DNA from: Actinomycetota bacterium
Lineage (GTDB): Bacteria; Armatimonadota; SYMT01
Reading direction: 5' to 3'
Assembly: GCA_005798285.1 (NCBI GenBank)
Contig: SYKE01000163.1
Span: 1-44,292 of the forward strand
DNA length: 44,292 nt
A program made the position numbers and the translations under genes. A model generated the notes under the pieces. The model ran no database searches and was not told where the DNA came from. It was given only the letters and a program-made list of their open reading frames with translations. Of the stretch, positions 16,125-24,857 are shown in pieces. The first letter of the stretch is position 1; each line of letters opens with the position of its first letter.

Positions 16125-16550
16125 CTACGCGTCGGGGGCGGTTACCACCAATCGGCCGAACTTCACGCCCTTGAGTGCGATCAGTGAGTCCGCGAGTTGC
16201 GTCACCTCGGCCCGATTGCCGCGCACCACGATCACCTCCAGGCAGTTTCGCGCATCGAGATGGACGTGAAGGCTCGAAAGCACGTGTGAGTGGTGGTGGT
16301 GCTGGTGTTCGAGCAACTCCTCGGAGAGTTTGCGAATCTCGTGATCGTACAGCAGGACGATCGACCCCACGAGCTCTGCGTCGGACTGTGTCTCGGCTTC
16401 ATCCCAGGCGTGGGAGACCAGATAGTCACGAATGGCGTCCCGGATCGCTTCCGACCGGGAAGAGTAGCCCTTCTTGGCGCAGACGTTGTCGAAACCCTCC
16501 AGCAGGTCCGGTGGAATCGACACAGTGAATCGGGCGACAGGTTCGGACAT
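16125..16550 (-). CDS. nikR: Nickel-responsive regulator NikR
   Basis: 141-residue ribbon-helix-helix repressor with a C-terminal ACT-like metal domain. The DNA-binding part is VARFTVSIPPDLLEGFD and SRSEAIRDAIRDYL. The four high-affinity nickel ligands are all kept: His84 in QHHHH, His95 and His97 in LHVHL and Cys103 in NCLE, matching E. coli His76, His87, His89 and Cys95. GGAGG stands 5 nt before the ATG. It is placed directly upstream of the nickel importer, its likely target, and 20 bp after the GT-C membrane gene, so it may also be read from that transcript. Confidence 0.95.
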   Translation of the reverse strand: MSEPVARFTVSIPPDLLEGFDNVCAKKGYSSRSEAIRDAIRDYLVSHAWDEAETQSDAELVGSIVLLYDHEIRKLSEELLEHQHHHHSHVLSSLHVHLDARNCLEVIVVRGNRAEVTQLADSLIALKGVKFGRLVVTAPDA

Positions 16551-16570
16551 GGCTACCTCCAGAAGTAGGT

Positions 16571-17854
16571 TCAGCGCGATGCGCGCACTCCCTGCCGTGT
16601 GTTGAGTCCGCCGGCCCGAAGCCGCTGTCCGAGCTCGGTGAACGCAATTGCCGCGAGCATGGCGCCGGAGACCGTCCACCAGTATCGATACCAGGCGAAA
16701 TTGGGAGGAAAGCCGATCGTCGCTGCCACGGAGAGGGTGTAGAACAGCACACACTCCAGCACTCGGGCCCGTCGGATGGCGAGGATCAGCCCGGCTGTGA
16801 GCGCTGCGAGCACGGCGAGCCCCAGGGTCGCGAGGAGGCCCGTGAGGAACAGCGACTCCCACGGAGCGCCCTCGATGAGAGCGGCGGGAAGCACGTAGCT
16901 CGCTGCGGCCGCCAGTATCCGATCGGCCCGACTTCGACGGCGCAGCGAGAGAGCGACCGCCGTGGCGACGGCGGAAAACAACAGGTGATTCCGGGCGCGG
17001 AGCAGTTGCTGGATCAGGTTGTCCCACTCGGCAAGGGGCCGCTGCCAGAGTGCAGCGCGTCGGAAGCCGTTGGTTTGATAGGCCAGGGCGCCGAGTACCG
17101 CGTGCCGGTAGGCGAAAAAGGCGAGACCACAGGCGGCGATGGTGAGGAGGAGCGGCCACCTGCGAGCGCGGAGCAAGAGGAGGCAACTCACCATCGCGGG
17201 CAGATAGCCCATCTCCTTGACGCAGATGGCGAGAAAGAAGAGTCCCACTGCGGCGAGGGCGTTTGCACGGTTGGGAGCGCGACAGTGCGCGTCGGTCGCG
17301 CAGAGCATCCCCAGCCCGAAGATCAGACTGAGTGACTCATGCTGAGCGGGCCACCAGCAGATAACCCAGTTCTGAACGCTTCGATCGGCAAAGCCCGGAG
17401 CTGCAAAGAGAATGGCGCCGATCGCGGCGGCGGCAAGTTGCCGAGGCAGTGGTCCCGGGGAAAACCGAAGCGTGGTGACGAACAGCATGGCCACCACTCC
17501 CAGATGGAATGGGATGCTGAATAGGGTCCAGAGTCGATCGTTTTCGCCGAAGAGCCGGTATTGAAGCACGAAGAGCATGCTGGTGAGCGGACGAAAATAG
17601 CCATGCCCGTGGAGCATCGGTCCGTGCCAGAATCCGAGGATCTCTCTCCAGCCGGCCCGCGCCGCGTTGGCCTGGCCGATAGTGATATCGAGGCCCCGAT
17701 CGGAACTGTGCCAGAAGGCCCCTGGAAAGTCGTGCAGGGGCCACCACAGGGTCTCGTAGAGCGCTGCGGAGAAGACGAGCGCGAATGCGATCCAGATTGC
17801 CCTTCGAGGACTACGCGCCACGAAGTCACCCCATCGTGACACCAGCGCCTTCAT
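16571..17854 (-). CDS. Polytopic membrane protein, GT-C glycosyltransferase-like
   Basis: 427 residues with about ten hydrophobic helices. After the first helix comes a loop with YFRPLTSMLFVLQYRLFGEN, a segment common in GT-C type mannosyl/arabinosyl transferase-like proteins, followed by a helix and, near the middle, CVKEMGYLPAMV, similar to the KE-x-P motif of the TMTC-like group. A clear N-terminal acidic pair is not obvious, so catalytic competence is uncertain. The ATG at 17854 overlaps the holA stop by 4 bp (ATGA), so translation is coupled to holA; longer upstream frames lie inside holA and are not used. Confidence 0.6.
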   Translation of the reverse strand: MKALVSRWGDFVARSPRRAIWIAFALVFSAALYETLWWPLHDFPGAFWHSSDRGLDITIGQANAARAGWREILGFWHGPMLHGHGYFRPLTSMLFVLQYRLFGENDRLWTLFSIPFHLGVVAMLFVTTLRFSPGPLPRQLAAAAIGAILFAAPGFADRSVQNWVICWWPAQHESLSLIFGLGMLCATDAHCRAPNRANALAAVGLFFLAICVKEMGYLPAMVSCLLLLRARRWPLLLTIAACGLAFFAYRHAVLGALAYQTNGFRRAALWQRPLAEWDNLIQQLLRARNHLLFSAVATAVALSLRRRSRADRILAAAASYVLPAALIEGAPWESLFLTGLLATLGLAVLAALTAGLILAIRRARVLECVLFYTLSVAATIGFPPNFAWYRYWWTVSGAMLAAIAFTELGQRLRAGGLNTRQGVRASR

Positions 17855-18999
17855 CGTCGATAGGCCGGTCGAGGTGGAGGAGAACTCCCCCGAGCCGCGG
17901 GCCGCTGCTGGGGGACCGGCATCTGGCAGAGGGATACGATGAAGGTCTCGAAAGCAACGTCGGGATCGTCGATGCCGCGTTCCCAACCCTTGGTGCCGGC
18001 GTCCAACAGCGCCAGCGAGGCGAGCGCGGCGCGGAGGATTGGCCATGAAAGTCGCCGGGCCTGCTGGGCGAGCCGATTGCGCTTCCACTCGTTCATACTG
18101 CGCATCGCCTTGCCTTCGCCCGGCAACTCCGCCAGGATCTCCGGCGCGAGCTCCGAGACGGCCAGGTGAGGTTGGTAGCCGTGATCGAGAAGGAAACGCA
18201 TCTGCACCAGTTGCCGAAGCGTTCCGGCGAGCACCGGCACGATCATCGCAACGGGCCTGCCCTCCGCGCGAGTCTGTTTCAGCATGGACAGGGCGGCGCC
18301 GGCATTTCGCTCGACGATGCTGTCGATGAGTTTGAAGATGTTGTCCTCAACGGGCGCGGCGACCAGAGTTTGAATGTCCTGGGAGGTGATGGCGCCCCGA
18401 TCGCCGACGAAGGCAACCAGCTTCTCCAACTCGTGCTGAAGCTGAAGGGGTCCTCCGGGGCACCGCTGCGCGAGCATGGCCGCCGCCTGATGGTCCAGGC
18501 GCTTCTCGGCCGCACCGGCGGCCACCTCCGCCATTCGGGCCAGATCTTGTTCGGACGGCAATTTGAACTCTTGCACCGCGCCGTGTTGCTTGATCGCGGT
18601 GAGGAGCTTCTCCGGCATCGGGCTTCGCTGCCGTTCGTCCGAGTCCTCCGCGTCCGCAACGAGGATGAGGGTCGCGTAGTCCGGCAGCGTGGATAGTCCG
18701 GCAATGAGCGTATTGACGGTCCCCATGTGTCGAGGGCCCCTGAGTCGTCCGGCGTGGTCCACAACCACGACCCGCGCATCGGAAAACATCGCCCGATCCC
18801 GAACAGCTCTGAGAATCGATTCGCCCGTGACGCCCGGCGCGGTGACATCAATGTGCTCGACGGCCATCGACTGCTCTTCCGGAGGCGCCAGCGTTGAAAT
18901 CAGCGCTGCCACAGCGCGCCGCTTGGCCAGCTCATCCTGGCCCCAGTACAGGTGAACTCGACTCCTCCGAGTCGCGGTCGCCGCCGCCGTACGCGCCAT
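17851..18999 (-). CDS. holA: DNA polymerase III subunit delta
   Basis: 382-residue clamp-loader delta subunit, which opens the beta clamp. The N-terminal part has the expected HLYWGQDELAKRRAVAAL, with a degenerate nucleotide site, and DARVVVVDHAGRL. Also present are the LILVAD strand, the middle helical domain ending near VAAPVEDNIFKLIDSIVERN (a hallmark), and the C-terminal collar domain with LRQLVQMRFLLDHG and ILRAALASLALLDAGTKG. A Pro/Arg-rich tail (about 365-382) is extra. The ATG at 18999 starts one base after the stop of the transglutaminase gene. Confidence 0.87.
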   Translation of the reverse strand: MARTAAATATRRSRVHLYWGQDELAKRRAVAALISTLAPPEEQSMAVEHIDVTAPGVTGESILRAVRDRAMFSDARVVVVDHAGRLRGPRHMGTVNTLIAGLSTLPDYATLILVADAEDSDERQRSPMPEKLLTAIKQHGAVQEFKLPSEQDLARMAEVAAGAAEKRLDHQAAAMLAQRCPGGPLQLQHELEKLVAFVGDRGAITSQDIQTLVAAPVEDNIFKLIDSIVERNAGAALSMLKQTRAEGRPVAMIVPVLAGTLRQLVQMRFLLDHGYQPHLAVSELAPEILAELPGEGKAMRSMNEWKRNRLAQQARRLSWPILRAALASLALLDAGTKGWERGIDDPDVAFETFIVSLCQMPVPQQRPAARGSSPPPRPAYRR

Positions 19000-19000
19000 G

Positions 19001-21175
19001 TCAGGATGGTTCCACAACGGGCGAACGAGAACGTACTCCGGCCGAAGCCCTCGGCCGTGTCGGCGCCGAGCGGTGAAGCACCGCTGCTGCTGCTCGTGCC
19101 TCCGCGAGCCGATCCGGCGTGGCCTGTCCGCCATAATGGACCGCTTCGAACTCGGTGGTCAGTCTTCGGAGAGCCTCCAGTGCAACAGGTTCGGCGCTCC
19201 ACTCGGAGGCGAGCTCTGAGAGGTACTCGCTCGGCGTGACGTGAGGTCGGCGGGCCCAACCTCGACGCGCAAGCTGGTGCAGGGCCCGTCGATAGACGTC
19301 GGCGGTTGCTGCCGCCGGCGATGACGCGATGTGGCGTCGATGTGCCGCGTTTCGGGCGAGCACGAGCCGCAGCTTTCGGAAGAGCGGCCCGGCCGCCGCC
19401 ACAAAGGTGGCGAAAACTACGAGGACCAGGAGCAACGCATCCAGACCGCCGCCGCCGATCTTTCGCCATTGCGACTCCACGAAGTAGCGGAACCGAGACA
19501 GGGGGCGATCCTGAATGGTCGATGAAAGCGGCGCAGGATCGAATGGAACCCAGCCAACTCCCTCGAAGAATGCCTCGAACCACATGTGACCGTGCTCCTG
19601 CCGGATCAGGAACCCGCCGCCGCCCGGCAGAGGTTCATCGGCGACATAGCCGACAGCCACCCGCGCGGGAATTCCCACCGCGCGGCACATCACAGCGCCC
19701 GCCGTGGCGGCAAGGTCGCAGGCGCCGCGCTTGGTGTCAAAGAGGTAAAACTCGGCGGCATCCCGTCCGGGAGGCGTCGGCTCTTCCTGCAGCGTGTAGG
19801 TGCAGGTCTTCTCGATGTACGCCAGGATCCCCAGGACCCGATCGTAGTCGTTGCTCGCCGAAGTGGTGATTGATCGCGCCAACTCTTGTACGCGCTGGGT
19901 GCTGTTGGGCAGTTCCAGCGTTTCGGGTTCCAGGAAAGTGTCGGGGTTCACGCGAGGAGCGGCCTTCAGCATCTCGGCCGGATAGTCCACGACATCCGCG
20001 GAGACGTCGAACAACTGTCCGGGAGCGCTGTGCCCGTTTCCGGTGATGACTCCTGAAGGGTTCACCGTGAGCGTAGAACGGGGGTACCTCACCGATTGGA
20101 TGCGCCCCAACGACGGAATTCCGGCGGGAATCCCATAGCCCTGAGTGATGAACCTCTGCTCCACTCGAGTCACGGTCGCGCCCCGGGGGGGCGGCATGTC
20201 TCGTGGAAAGTCAAAGGTGTAGAGGCGCACTTCACGGCGGCGCTCGAGTTGCTCGGGGGGCGTGATGATCGTCTCGCCGTCCGCACGTCGCTCGGAGAGA
20301 TCGCCCAGGTAGTCGACGGCCCAACTTCGTCCCGTGTAGTTGGTGAGCACACCGGTTCGGACGCGTCCGCCGGTGGGCGCGAAGAGTTCGTAGACGGGAG
20401 CTGGCGTGAGGTTGATGGGCCCGGCTCCAACGCTGGCTTGATTCTGATTGTTGTTCAGACCGGTGACGGTACGCGCCTGCGTCACGGCCGCTAGAGCGAA
20501 CGGAGAGAGGGGTCCGAGAATCGGCTGAAGGATGTTGGCGGCCACGAAGCCGACTGCGACGACGAGCAGGGTCACGCACCATGCCTGAAGCAGGTGGAAC
20601 AGCACCGCATTGTTGGCACTGACGCCGACCCGGTCTCTTCGGAGCAAGCCTTCGTAGCCCGTGATGAAGAGCGATCCAAGGACCAGGAGTCCGAAGAAAA
20701 CCGGTATCTCCGCGTTGGGGTTGGTGCTGCCGATGAGCGCCAGCATGCTGATCGCCGGCACGGGGCTGAATACGAGAGCCCCGTTAGTGACCAGCGTAAA
20801 GCTGCGGATGACGGCCACCGCTCCGACCACGGCGGCTGCGGCCATATCGGGAGCAAGGGTGTCGATGGGAGCATCCAGGCCCACAAGCGGACTTCCTGCC
20901 ATGAGCTGCTGGAGCACGACTGCTCCTCCCAGCACCATCACCGGCAAGAAAACCATCTCGAACGGGACCCGCCGCAGGCGCAGCGCGAGGCTGATCGCGT
21001 GCCCCATCACCGTGAGACCGGTCCAGAGCGGAGTCCAGCCCGTAGAGGTAACCGTCATGCCGACAGCGCCGACTCCCGTGAGGGTAACCACCAAGCTGGC
21101 GATGTAAAGGGGCAGGATACGACGCAGCTCAGCGAGCGCGACGCCGCGAGACTCCAGAACCACTGCGGCCTGCAT
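19001..21175 (-). CDS. Transglutaminase-like membrane protein (DUF3488/TgpA type)
   Basis: 724 residues. The N-terminal third has about six membrane helices (residues 15-230) as in TgpA-like proteins. A long extracytoplasmic part follows, ending in a transglutaminase core with the Cys-His-Asp triad: Cys486 in KRGACDLAATAGAVMCRAVG, His530 in EHGHMWFEAFFEG and Asp546 in VPFDPAP. One more helix lies near 575-595, then a cytoplasmic DUF4129-like tail (YRRALHQLARRGW, TPSEYLSEL). Located 3' of DUF58 and MoxR genes, the standard company of this family, whose physiological substrate is unknown. Confidence 0.9.
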   Translation of the reverse strand: MQAAVVLESRGVALAELRRILPLYIASLVVTLTGVGAVGMTVTSTGWTPLWTGLTVMGHAISLALRLRRVPFEMVFLPVMVLGGAVVLQQLMAGSPLVGLDAPIDTLAPDMAAAAVVGAVAVIRSFTLVTNGALVFSPVPAISMLALIGSTNPNAEIPVFFGLLVLGSLFITGYEGLLRRDRVGVSANNAVLFHLLQAWCVTLLVVAVGFVAANILQPILGPLSPFALAAVTQARTVTGLNNNQNQASVGAGPINLTPAPVYELFAPTGGRVRTGVLTNYTGRSWAVDYLGDLSERRADGETIITPPEQLERRREVRLYTFDFPRDMPPPRGATVTRVEQRFITQGYGIPAGIPSLGRIQSVRYPRSTLTVNPSGVITGNGHSAPGQLFDVSADVVDYPAEMLKAAPRVNPDTFLEPETLELPNSTQRVQELARSITTSASNDYDRVLGILAYIEKTCTYTLQEEPTPPGRDAAEFYLFDTKRGACDLAATAGAVMCRAVGIPARVAVGYVADEPLPGGGGFLIRQEHGHMWFEAFFEGVGWVPFDPAPLSSTIQDRPLSRFRYFVESQWRKIGGGGLDALLLVLVVFATFVAAAGPLFRKLRLVLARNAAHRRHIASSPAAATADVYRRALHQLARRGWARRPHVTPSEYLSELASEWSAEPVALEALRRLTTEFEAVHYGGQATPDRLAEARAAAAVLHRSAPTRPRASAGVRSRSPVVEPS

Positions 21176-21244
21176 CGGAATCTGTATCCTTTCGGACCAT
21201 TCGCCGGTTGACCCGACTCAGGGGCACCGGTGCTGAACCCGAGA

Positions 21245-22453
21245 TCAACTCAAGAGCCGGGCAACGATCGGATCGTCCGCCGGAATTCGGATGACCGGGA
21301 TGTGAGCCCCGGAAACTTCATTGAGGTAGCCGTTCAACTCGGCGGCGACGGCAGTGCTCGCGCCGCCTCGCAGTCCCAGTGCATAAAGCACCGGCCGCAG
21401 CCCGAGCCCTCGAAGGACCCTCAGGGCTGCAACTGTGGAAGCGTCGACGCGAGGTGTGAGCCAGCACACGAGCATGCCACCGGGCAGGCTGCCCGCCGTT
21501 TGAAGCAGGGTGTCCGACAGAGGCGCGCCCGACACGGCCTTCATTCGAGCGAGTGTGTCCAGAATATTCGCCAGCGATTCCGAGCCGGTGGACCCCCCGG
21601 ACGGCATCGAACCCATTCCCGGAGCGAGCAACCGGACCGAGTCTCCCGACGAAAGGATGTGGGCTGCCAGCGAGGCCGCCACTCCCGCGGCGAGGTCAAG
21701 CGTGGTCCCGTTGCCGAGGTCCACCTCGCTCCCTTCCTGGGTTTCGATGGCGATGAGGGCATCGAGTGACTCCTCGGTTTCGAACTCGACCACAGCGAGC
21801 TGGCCAAGCCGTGCGGCCGTTCGCCAGTGGACGTGCCGAAGCGGATCCCCGGGTCGATACTCCCGCACACCGAGGAAGCTGCCCCCTTCACCTTGCTTTC
21901 GGGCGGCGAGGATCGGGGCACGCCCTCCGCCTCCGGAGTCGGGCACGATGTGAGGCGGGAGATCGACGATTCGGGGGTAGACAAGCACCTCGGTCGGAAG
22001 CGCCAGTTCCGTGACAGACTCCGCCAGACCTAATGCGTCCGTGGTACGCAGCTCAACAGCCGGGATGCTGTGCAGCCCCCGGAGCGCGAGATGGAGTTCA
22101 TAGCTTGCTTCTCCAAATCCCCGAGGAACCAGCGCGAGCGGAGTTCCGTCGAGTTCCACTCGTCTGAGCCCACGGGGAAGCTGATCGGACAGCGTCAGCG
22201 AGAGCTTTGGAAGAAACAGAAGGTTCTGCGCGCGGAAGCGCACCGGTATTCGGTCTCCCTGGTGCCCGCTTCTCGCGATCTCTCGCGAGAGGATCAGGCC
22301 GCGACTCTCGTACCGTCCCACCGCCCGACTCACGATCGGAGCAAGCACGAGCACGCAACCCATCCAGTAGAGCTGGGTGACGTTGAGTACCCATCCCACC
22401 AGGAGGGTACAGAACGCCGCGGCATAGAGCGCGAGGAGTTTGGCAAATCCCAT
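21245..22453 (-). CDS. DUF58 domain membrane protein
   Basis: 402 residues. Two hydrophobic helices at the N terminus (about 5-45) are followed by a beta-rich segment and the DUF58 hallmark FLGVREYRPGDPLRHVHWRT with AVVEFETEE. The last part resembles a von Willebrand A-like fold, LDALIAIETQEGSEVD, without a full MIDAS motif. DUF58 proteins accompany MoxR ATPases and are thought to be their partners or substrates. It lies 9 bp after the MoxR gene and 69 bp before the transglutaminase gene. Confidence 0.92.
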   Translation of the reverse strand: MGFAKLLALYAAAFCTLLVGWVLNVTQLYWMGCVLVLAPIVSRAVGRYESRGLILSREIARSGHQGDRIPVRFRAQNLLFLPKLSLTLSDQLPRGLRRVELDGTPLALVPRGFGEASYELHLALRGLHSIPAVELRTTDALGLAESVTELALPTEVLVYPRIVDLPPHIVPDSGGGGRAPILAARKQGEGGSFLGVREYRPGDPLRHVHWRTAARLGQLAVVEFETEESLDALIAIETQEGSEVDLGNGTTLDLAAGVAASLAAHILSSGDSVRLLAPGMGSMPSGGSTGSESLANILDTLARMKAVSGAPLSDTLLQTAGSLPGGMLVCWLTPRVDASTVAALRVLRGLGLRPVLYALGLRGGASTAVAAELNGYLNEVSGAHIPVIRIPADDPIVARLLS

Positions 22454-22462
22454 AGTGGGGGA

Positions 22463-23416
22463 CTACGGGCCGGAGTGAACCGGCACCGGAACCACTCGTA
22501 AGAGATCCGCAACGATCTGAGCCGCCGTCATCCGCTTCATCCGGGCGTCCGGGTGAAGCAGCAAACGGTGGGAGAGGACGTGTCCCGCCAACTCCTTTAC
22601 GTCATCTGGAAGCACAAAGCCGCGGCCCCGAAGCAGCGCGAGAGACTGCGAGGATCTGAGCAGGTCCAGCGACGCCCGGGTACTGGCTCCGAGCACCAGG
22701 TGGGGAGATTCTCGGGTGGCATTCACCAGATCCACGATGTACTCCCGAACCGGATCCTGCACGGCGATGCTGTGAACCTGGTCGCAGATCTCCTCCACCT
22801 CGGTGCTGTGAATCACGGGCCGTACTTGATGGATCGGGTGACCGTGCGAAAGACGACCTAGTATCGAGACTTCATCCTTCGGTTCGGGGTATCCCATCGA
22901 GACTCGCATGACGAAGCGGTCCAATTGGGACTCCGGAAGTGGGTAGGTGCCCTGATATTCGATGTTGTTCTGCGTCGCCATCACGAAGAAGGGTTTGGGC
23001 AGCGGTCGAGTCTCCCCATCCGCGGTCACCTGGAACTCTTCCATCGCCTCCAACAGGCTCGATTGAGTCTTCGGCGTGGCCCGGTTGATTTCGTCCGCCA
23101 ACACGACGTGGGCGAAGATGGGGCCCTGCCGGTACTCGAACTCGCCCGACTTCTGGTTGTAGATCGAGGTGCCGGTGATGTCGGCGGGAAGCAAGTCCGG
23201 CGTGAACTGGATGCGCCGAAAGGTCCCGTCGATGCTCCGAGCGAGTGCCCTAGCCAGCATGGTTTTCCCTGTGCCGGGCACATCCTCAATGAGGAGATGT
23301 CCGCGAGCGATCAGGGCAACCAACGCGCGCTCAACGACGGCTCGTTTTCCCACGATGACCGTCTCGATCTCCTCCGCCATCTGTTCCAGCCGCTTGCGGG
23401 CCCCATCCAAATCCAT
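22463..23416 (-). CDS. MoxR family AAA+ ATPase
   Basis: 317-residue AAA+ chaperone-like ATPase. Walker A is EDVPGTGKTMLARALA, Walker B VVLADEINRATPKTQSSLLE, sensor 1 FFVMATQNNIEYQGTYPLPE and the arginine region QLDRFVMRVSMGYP. A C-terminal lid domain has GASTRASLDLLRSSQSLALL and FVLPDDVKELAGHVL. Start: ATG 23416 with GGGAG 8 nt upstream. The frame stays open upstream through three 15 bp repeats (see repeat entry), so a longer form from TTG 23461 cannot be ruled out. It heads a minus-strand run with DUF58, transglutaminase, holA and a GT-C gene. Confidence 0.93.
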   Translation of the reverse strand: MDLDGARKRLEQMAEEIETVIVGKRAVVERALVALIARGHLLIEDVPGTGKTMLARALARSIDGTFRRIQFTPDLLPADITGTSIYNQKSGEFEYRQGPIFAHVVLADEINRATPKTQSSLLEAMEEFQVTADGETRPLPKPFFVMATQNNIEYQGTYPLPESQLDRFVMRVSMGYPEPKDEVSILGRLSHGHPIHQVRPVIHSTEVEEICDQVHSIAVQDPVREYIVDLVNATRESPHLVLGASTRASLDLLRSSQSLALLRGRGFVLPDDVKELAGHVLSHRLLLHPDARMKRMTAAQIVADLLRVVPVPVHSGP

Positions 23417-23421
23417 ACCAT

Positions 23422-23466
23422 TGGCTCCCGAGTAGGTGGCTCCCAAGTAGATGGCTCCCAAGTCAG
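23422..23466. repeat. Three 15 bp tandem repeats overlapping the moxR translation start region
   Basis: Units at 23422-23436, 23437-23451 and 23452-23466 read TGGCTCCCGAGTAGG, TGGCTCCCAAGTAGA and TGGCTCCCAAGTCAG. On the minus strand each carries GGGAGCCA, a Shine-Dalgarno-like core. The 15 bp period keeps the reading frame, and the copy nearest the gene serves the ATG at 23416. Confidence 0.8.
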
Positions 23467-23718
23467 AAGGCAGCCTGGAGGGCTCTCAAGTGCTGCCCCG
23501 AAATACGGGGCCCGGTCACCGGTTGAAACGGCCCGGGTACTTAGTGTGCGATCCCTCCCGATTTGGTCGGGATCGTTTTGAGACTTCCCACAATCTCTCT
23601 GTCGGCGGGAAGTGCGGTTCCTCCTTACGCTCGTGCGGGAACCACTTCCGAGCCCGAAGTCGCCGAGGTTTCCGCGCAACCCGGCGGGCGAGACAGTCGT
23701 CCTATAGCCGGGAGACAG
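23467..23718. other. Divergent intergenic region with several hairpins (moxR / protease)
   Basis: About 250 bp without a gene. It holds the inverted repeats GCCCCG-AAATA-CGGGGC (23495-23511) and CGATCCC...GGGATCG (23549-23555 with 23569-23575), the latter followed by TTTTG on the plus strand, so it could act as an attenuator before the protease gene. I find no convincing -35/-10 pair on either strand. Confidence 0.4.
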
Positions 23719-24504
23719 ATGCAAATGTGGAATCTCACCCGTCGGATCGGTCGCCGATCCGTTCTCGCGTTGCCCATGGCGTTCAGTGCGACGCGACTCC
23801 TGGCCGACGAGGTTGTGCCCAACCTTCAGAAGGCCGATGGAGTCGAGCCGGTCCTCGATCAGCTTCGCACCAAGGTAGTGGTGCTGAAGATCCGCCGCCC
23901 CAGTGGCGCAACGGCCTCCGGCACCGGGTTTGTGGTGGCGCCCGGCGTGGTGCTCACTGCGGGCCATGTGGTGCCCGAAGATGTGGAAGTCACCGCGTGG
24001 CTCAACGGTGTCGGCTACCGGGCGGATCTGGTCCGGAAACATCCGGACCTGGATGTGGCGGTGCTTAGGCTCTCGGCCCCCAGCCTGGAGTTGAAGCCGG
24101 TGACACTTGCCGGCATGCGCAGCGCGCTGTCTCCCGGAGAGCCGTTGATGATTGTGACCGGCCCTTCTCAGGCATCCGGCGCCCGTGGCGAGCCGGAATC
24201 TCGGGAGGCCGTCGCGCTGAATTTCAAGGAGCGCCGCAGGCTGACCGCGGATCGTCCGTCCAGCGAAGTGCTCGTATTGACGGGCCAGGTGCGCCTGGGA
24301 GACAGCGGCAGCCCGGTGGTCCGCGTCATGGAGGGCACAGTCATTGGTCTCCTGTCCAGCCGAGAAGTTCCAGACGCTTCAGGGCAGTCGCACTTCGCGT
24401 ATGTCGTGCCAGCGGAGAGTTTTGCGGTGTGGCTCCGAGAAACGCTTACGGCTCCCGACCGCGAGGAGTTCTACCTGAAGAAACTGGTGGCGAAGCCGAC
24501 GTGA
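23719..24504 (+). CDS. Trypsin-like serine protease (S1C/HtrA type, no PDZ), exported
   Basis: 261 residues. The N terminus RRIGRRSVLALPMAFSATRL has a basic region and a hydrophobic stretch ending at LADE, a probable Tat or Sec signal. The chymotrypsin-fold triad is intact: His83 in TAGHVV, Asp112 in HPDLDVAVLRL and Ser196 in GDSGSP. Unlike DegP/HtrA there is no PDZ domain; the protein ends about 65 residues after the serine. GGGAG lies 4 nt before the ATG at 23719 and 10 nt before ATG 23725; either is possible. Substrate unknown. It may work on envelope proteins with the nearby MoxR/transglutaminase set, but that is inference. Confidence 0.85.
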   Translation: MQMWNLTRRIGRRSVLALPMAFSATRLLADEVVPNLQKADGVEPVLDQLRTKVVVLKIRRPSGATASGTGFVVAPGVVLTAGHVVPEDVEVTAWLNGVGYRADLVRKHPDLDVAVLRLSAPSLELKPVTLAGMRSALSPGEPLMIVTGPSQASGARGEPESREAVALNFKERRRLTADRPSSEVLVLTGQVRLGDSGSPVVRVMEGTVIGLLSSREVPDASGQSHFAYVVPAESFAVWLRETLTAPDREEFYLKKLVAKPT

Positions 24505-24514
24505 CTTCGGTCCC

Positions 24515-24826
24515 TCAAGCAAACGTCAGGTTGAGCTCCACGCGACCGTGCGTGTCGCCCGCCGCCACGAGCGCCTTGAGCACCTCTCCCACAACTTCCG
24601 GGTCAGCGCCCGGAGCCGGGTGAACAATCAATTCCAGGGTGGTTGAAAACCGGGTCGGGTCGGTTTCGTGGTGGGGCAACCACACGCGTTGCCCCAGGAG
24701 CACGAGGCTGTCGACCTGATCATCGGCGCCCATACAGTACCGCTGGAGGTGTTGCCAGGCTCGGACACCGGCATCGATCAAGTCGGATGCTCGCTCCTCC
24801 AGGGGAACGTATTTTGTTGAATTCAT
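24515..24826 (-). CDS. Small hypothetical protein, 103 residues
   Basis: Family not recognised. The N-terminal half is probably helical (EERASDLIDAGVRAWQHLQR), then comes a strand-like LVLLGQRVWLPHHE and a pattern TTLELIVHP...DPEVVGEVLKALVAAG that could be a beta-alpha unit, ending VELNLTFA. No signal or membrane segment. The ATG at 24826 has GAGAA upstream and follows gmhB by 31 bp on the same strand, so cotranscription is likely. It converges on the protease gene with 10 bp between. Confidence 0.6.
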   Translation of the reverse strand: MNSTKYVPLEERASDLIDAGVRAWQHLQRYCMGADDQVDSLVLLGQRVWLPHHETDPTRFSTTLELIVHPAPGADPEVVGEVLKALVAAGDTHGRVELNLTFA

Positions 24827-24857
24827 AGCTGGTTCTCGTTGAAGTCGAACTGGTAGT

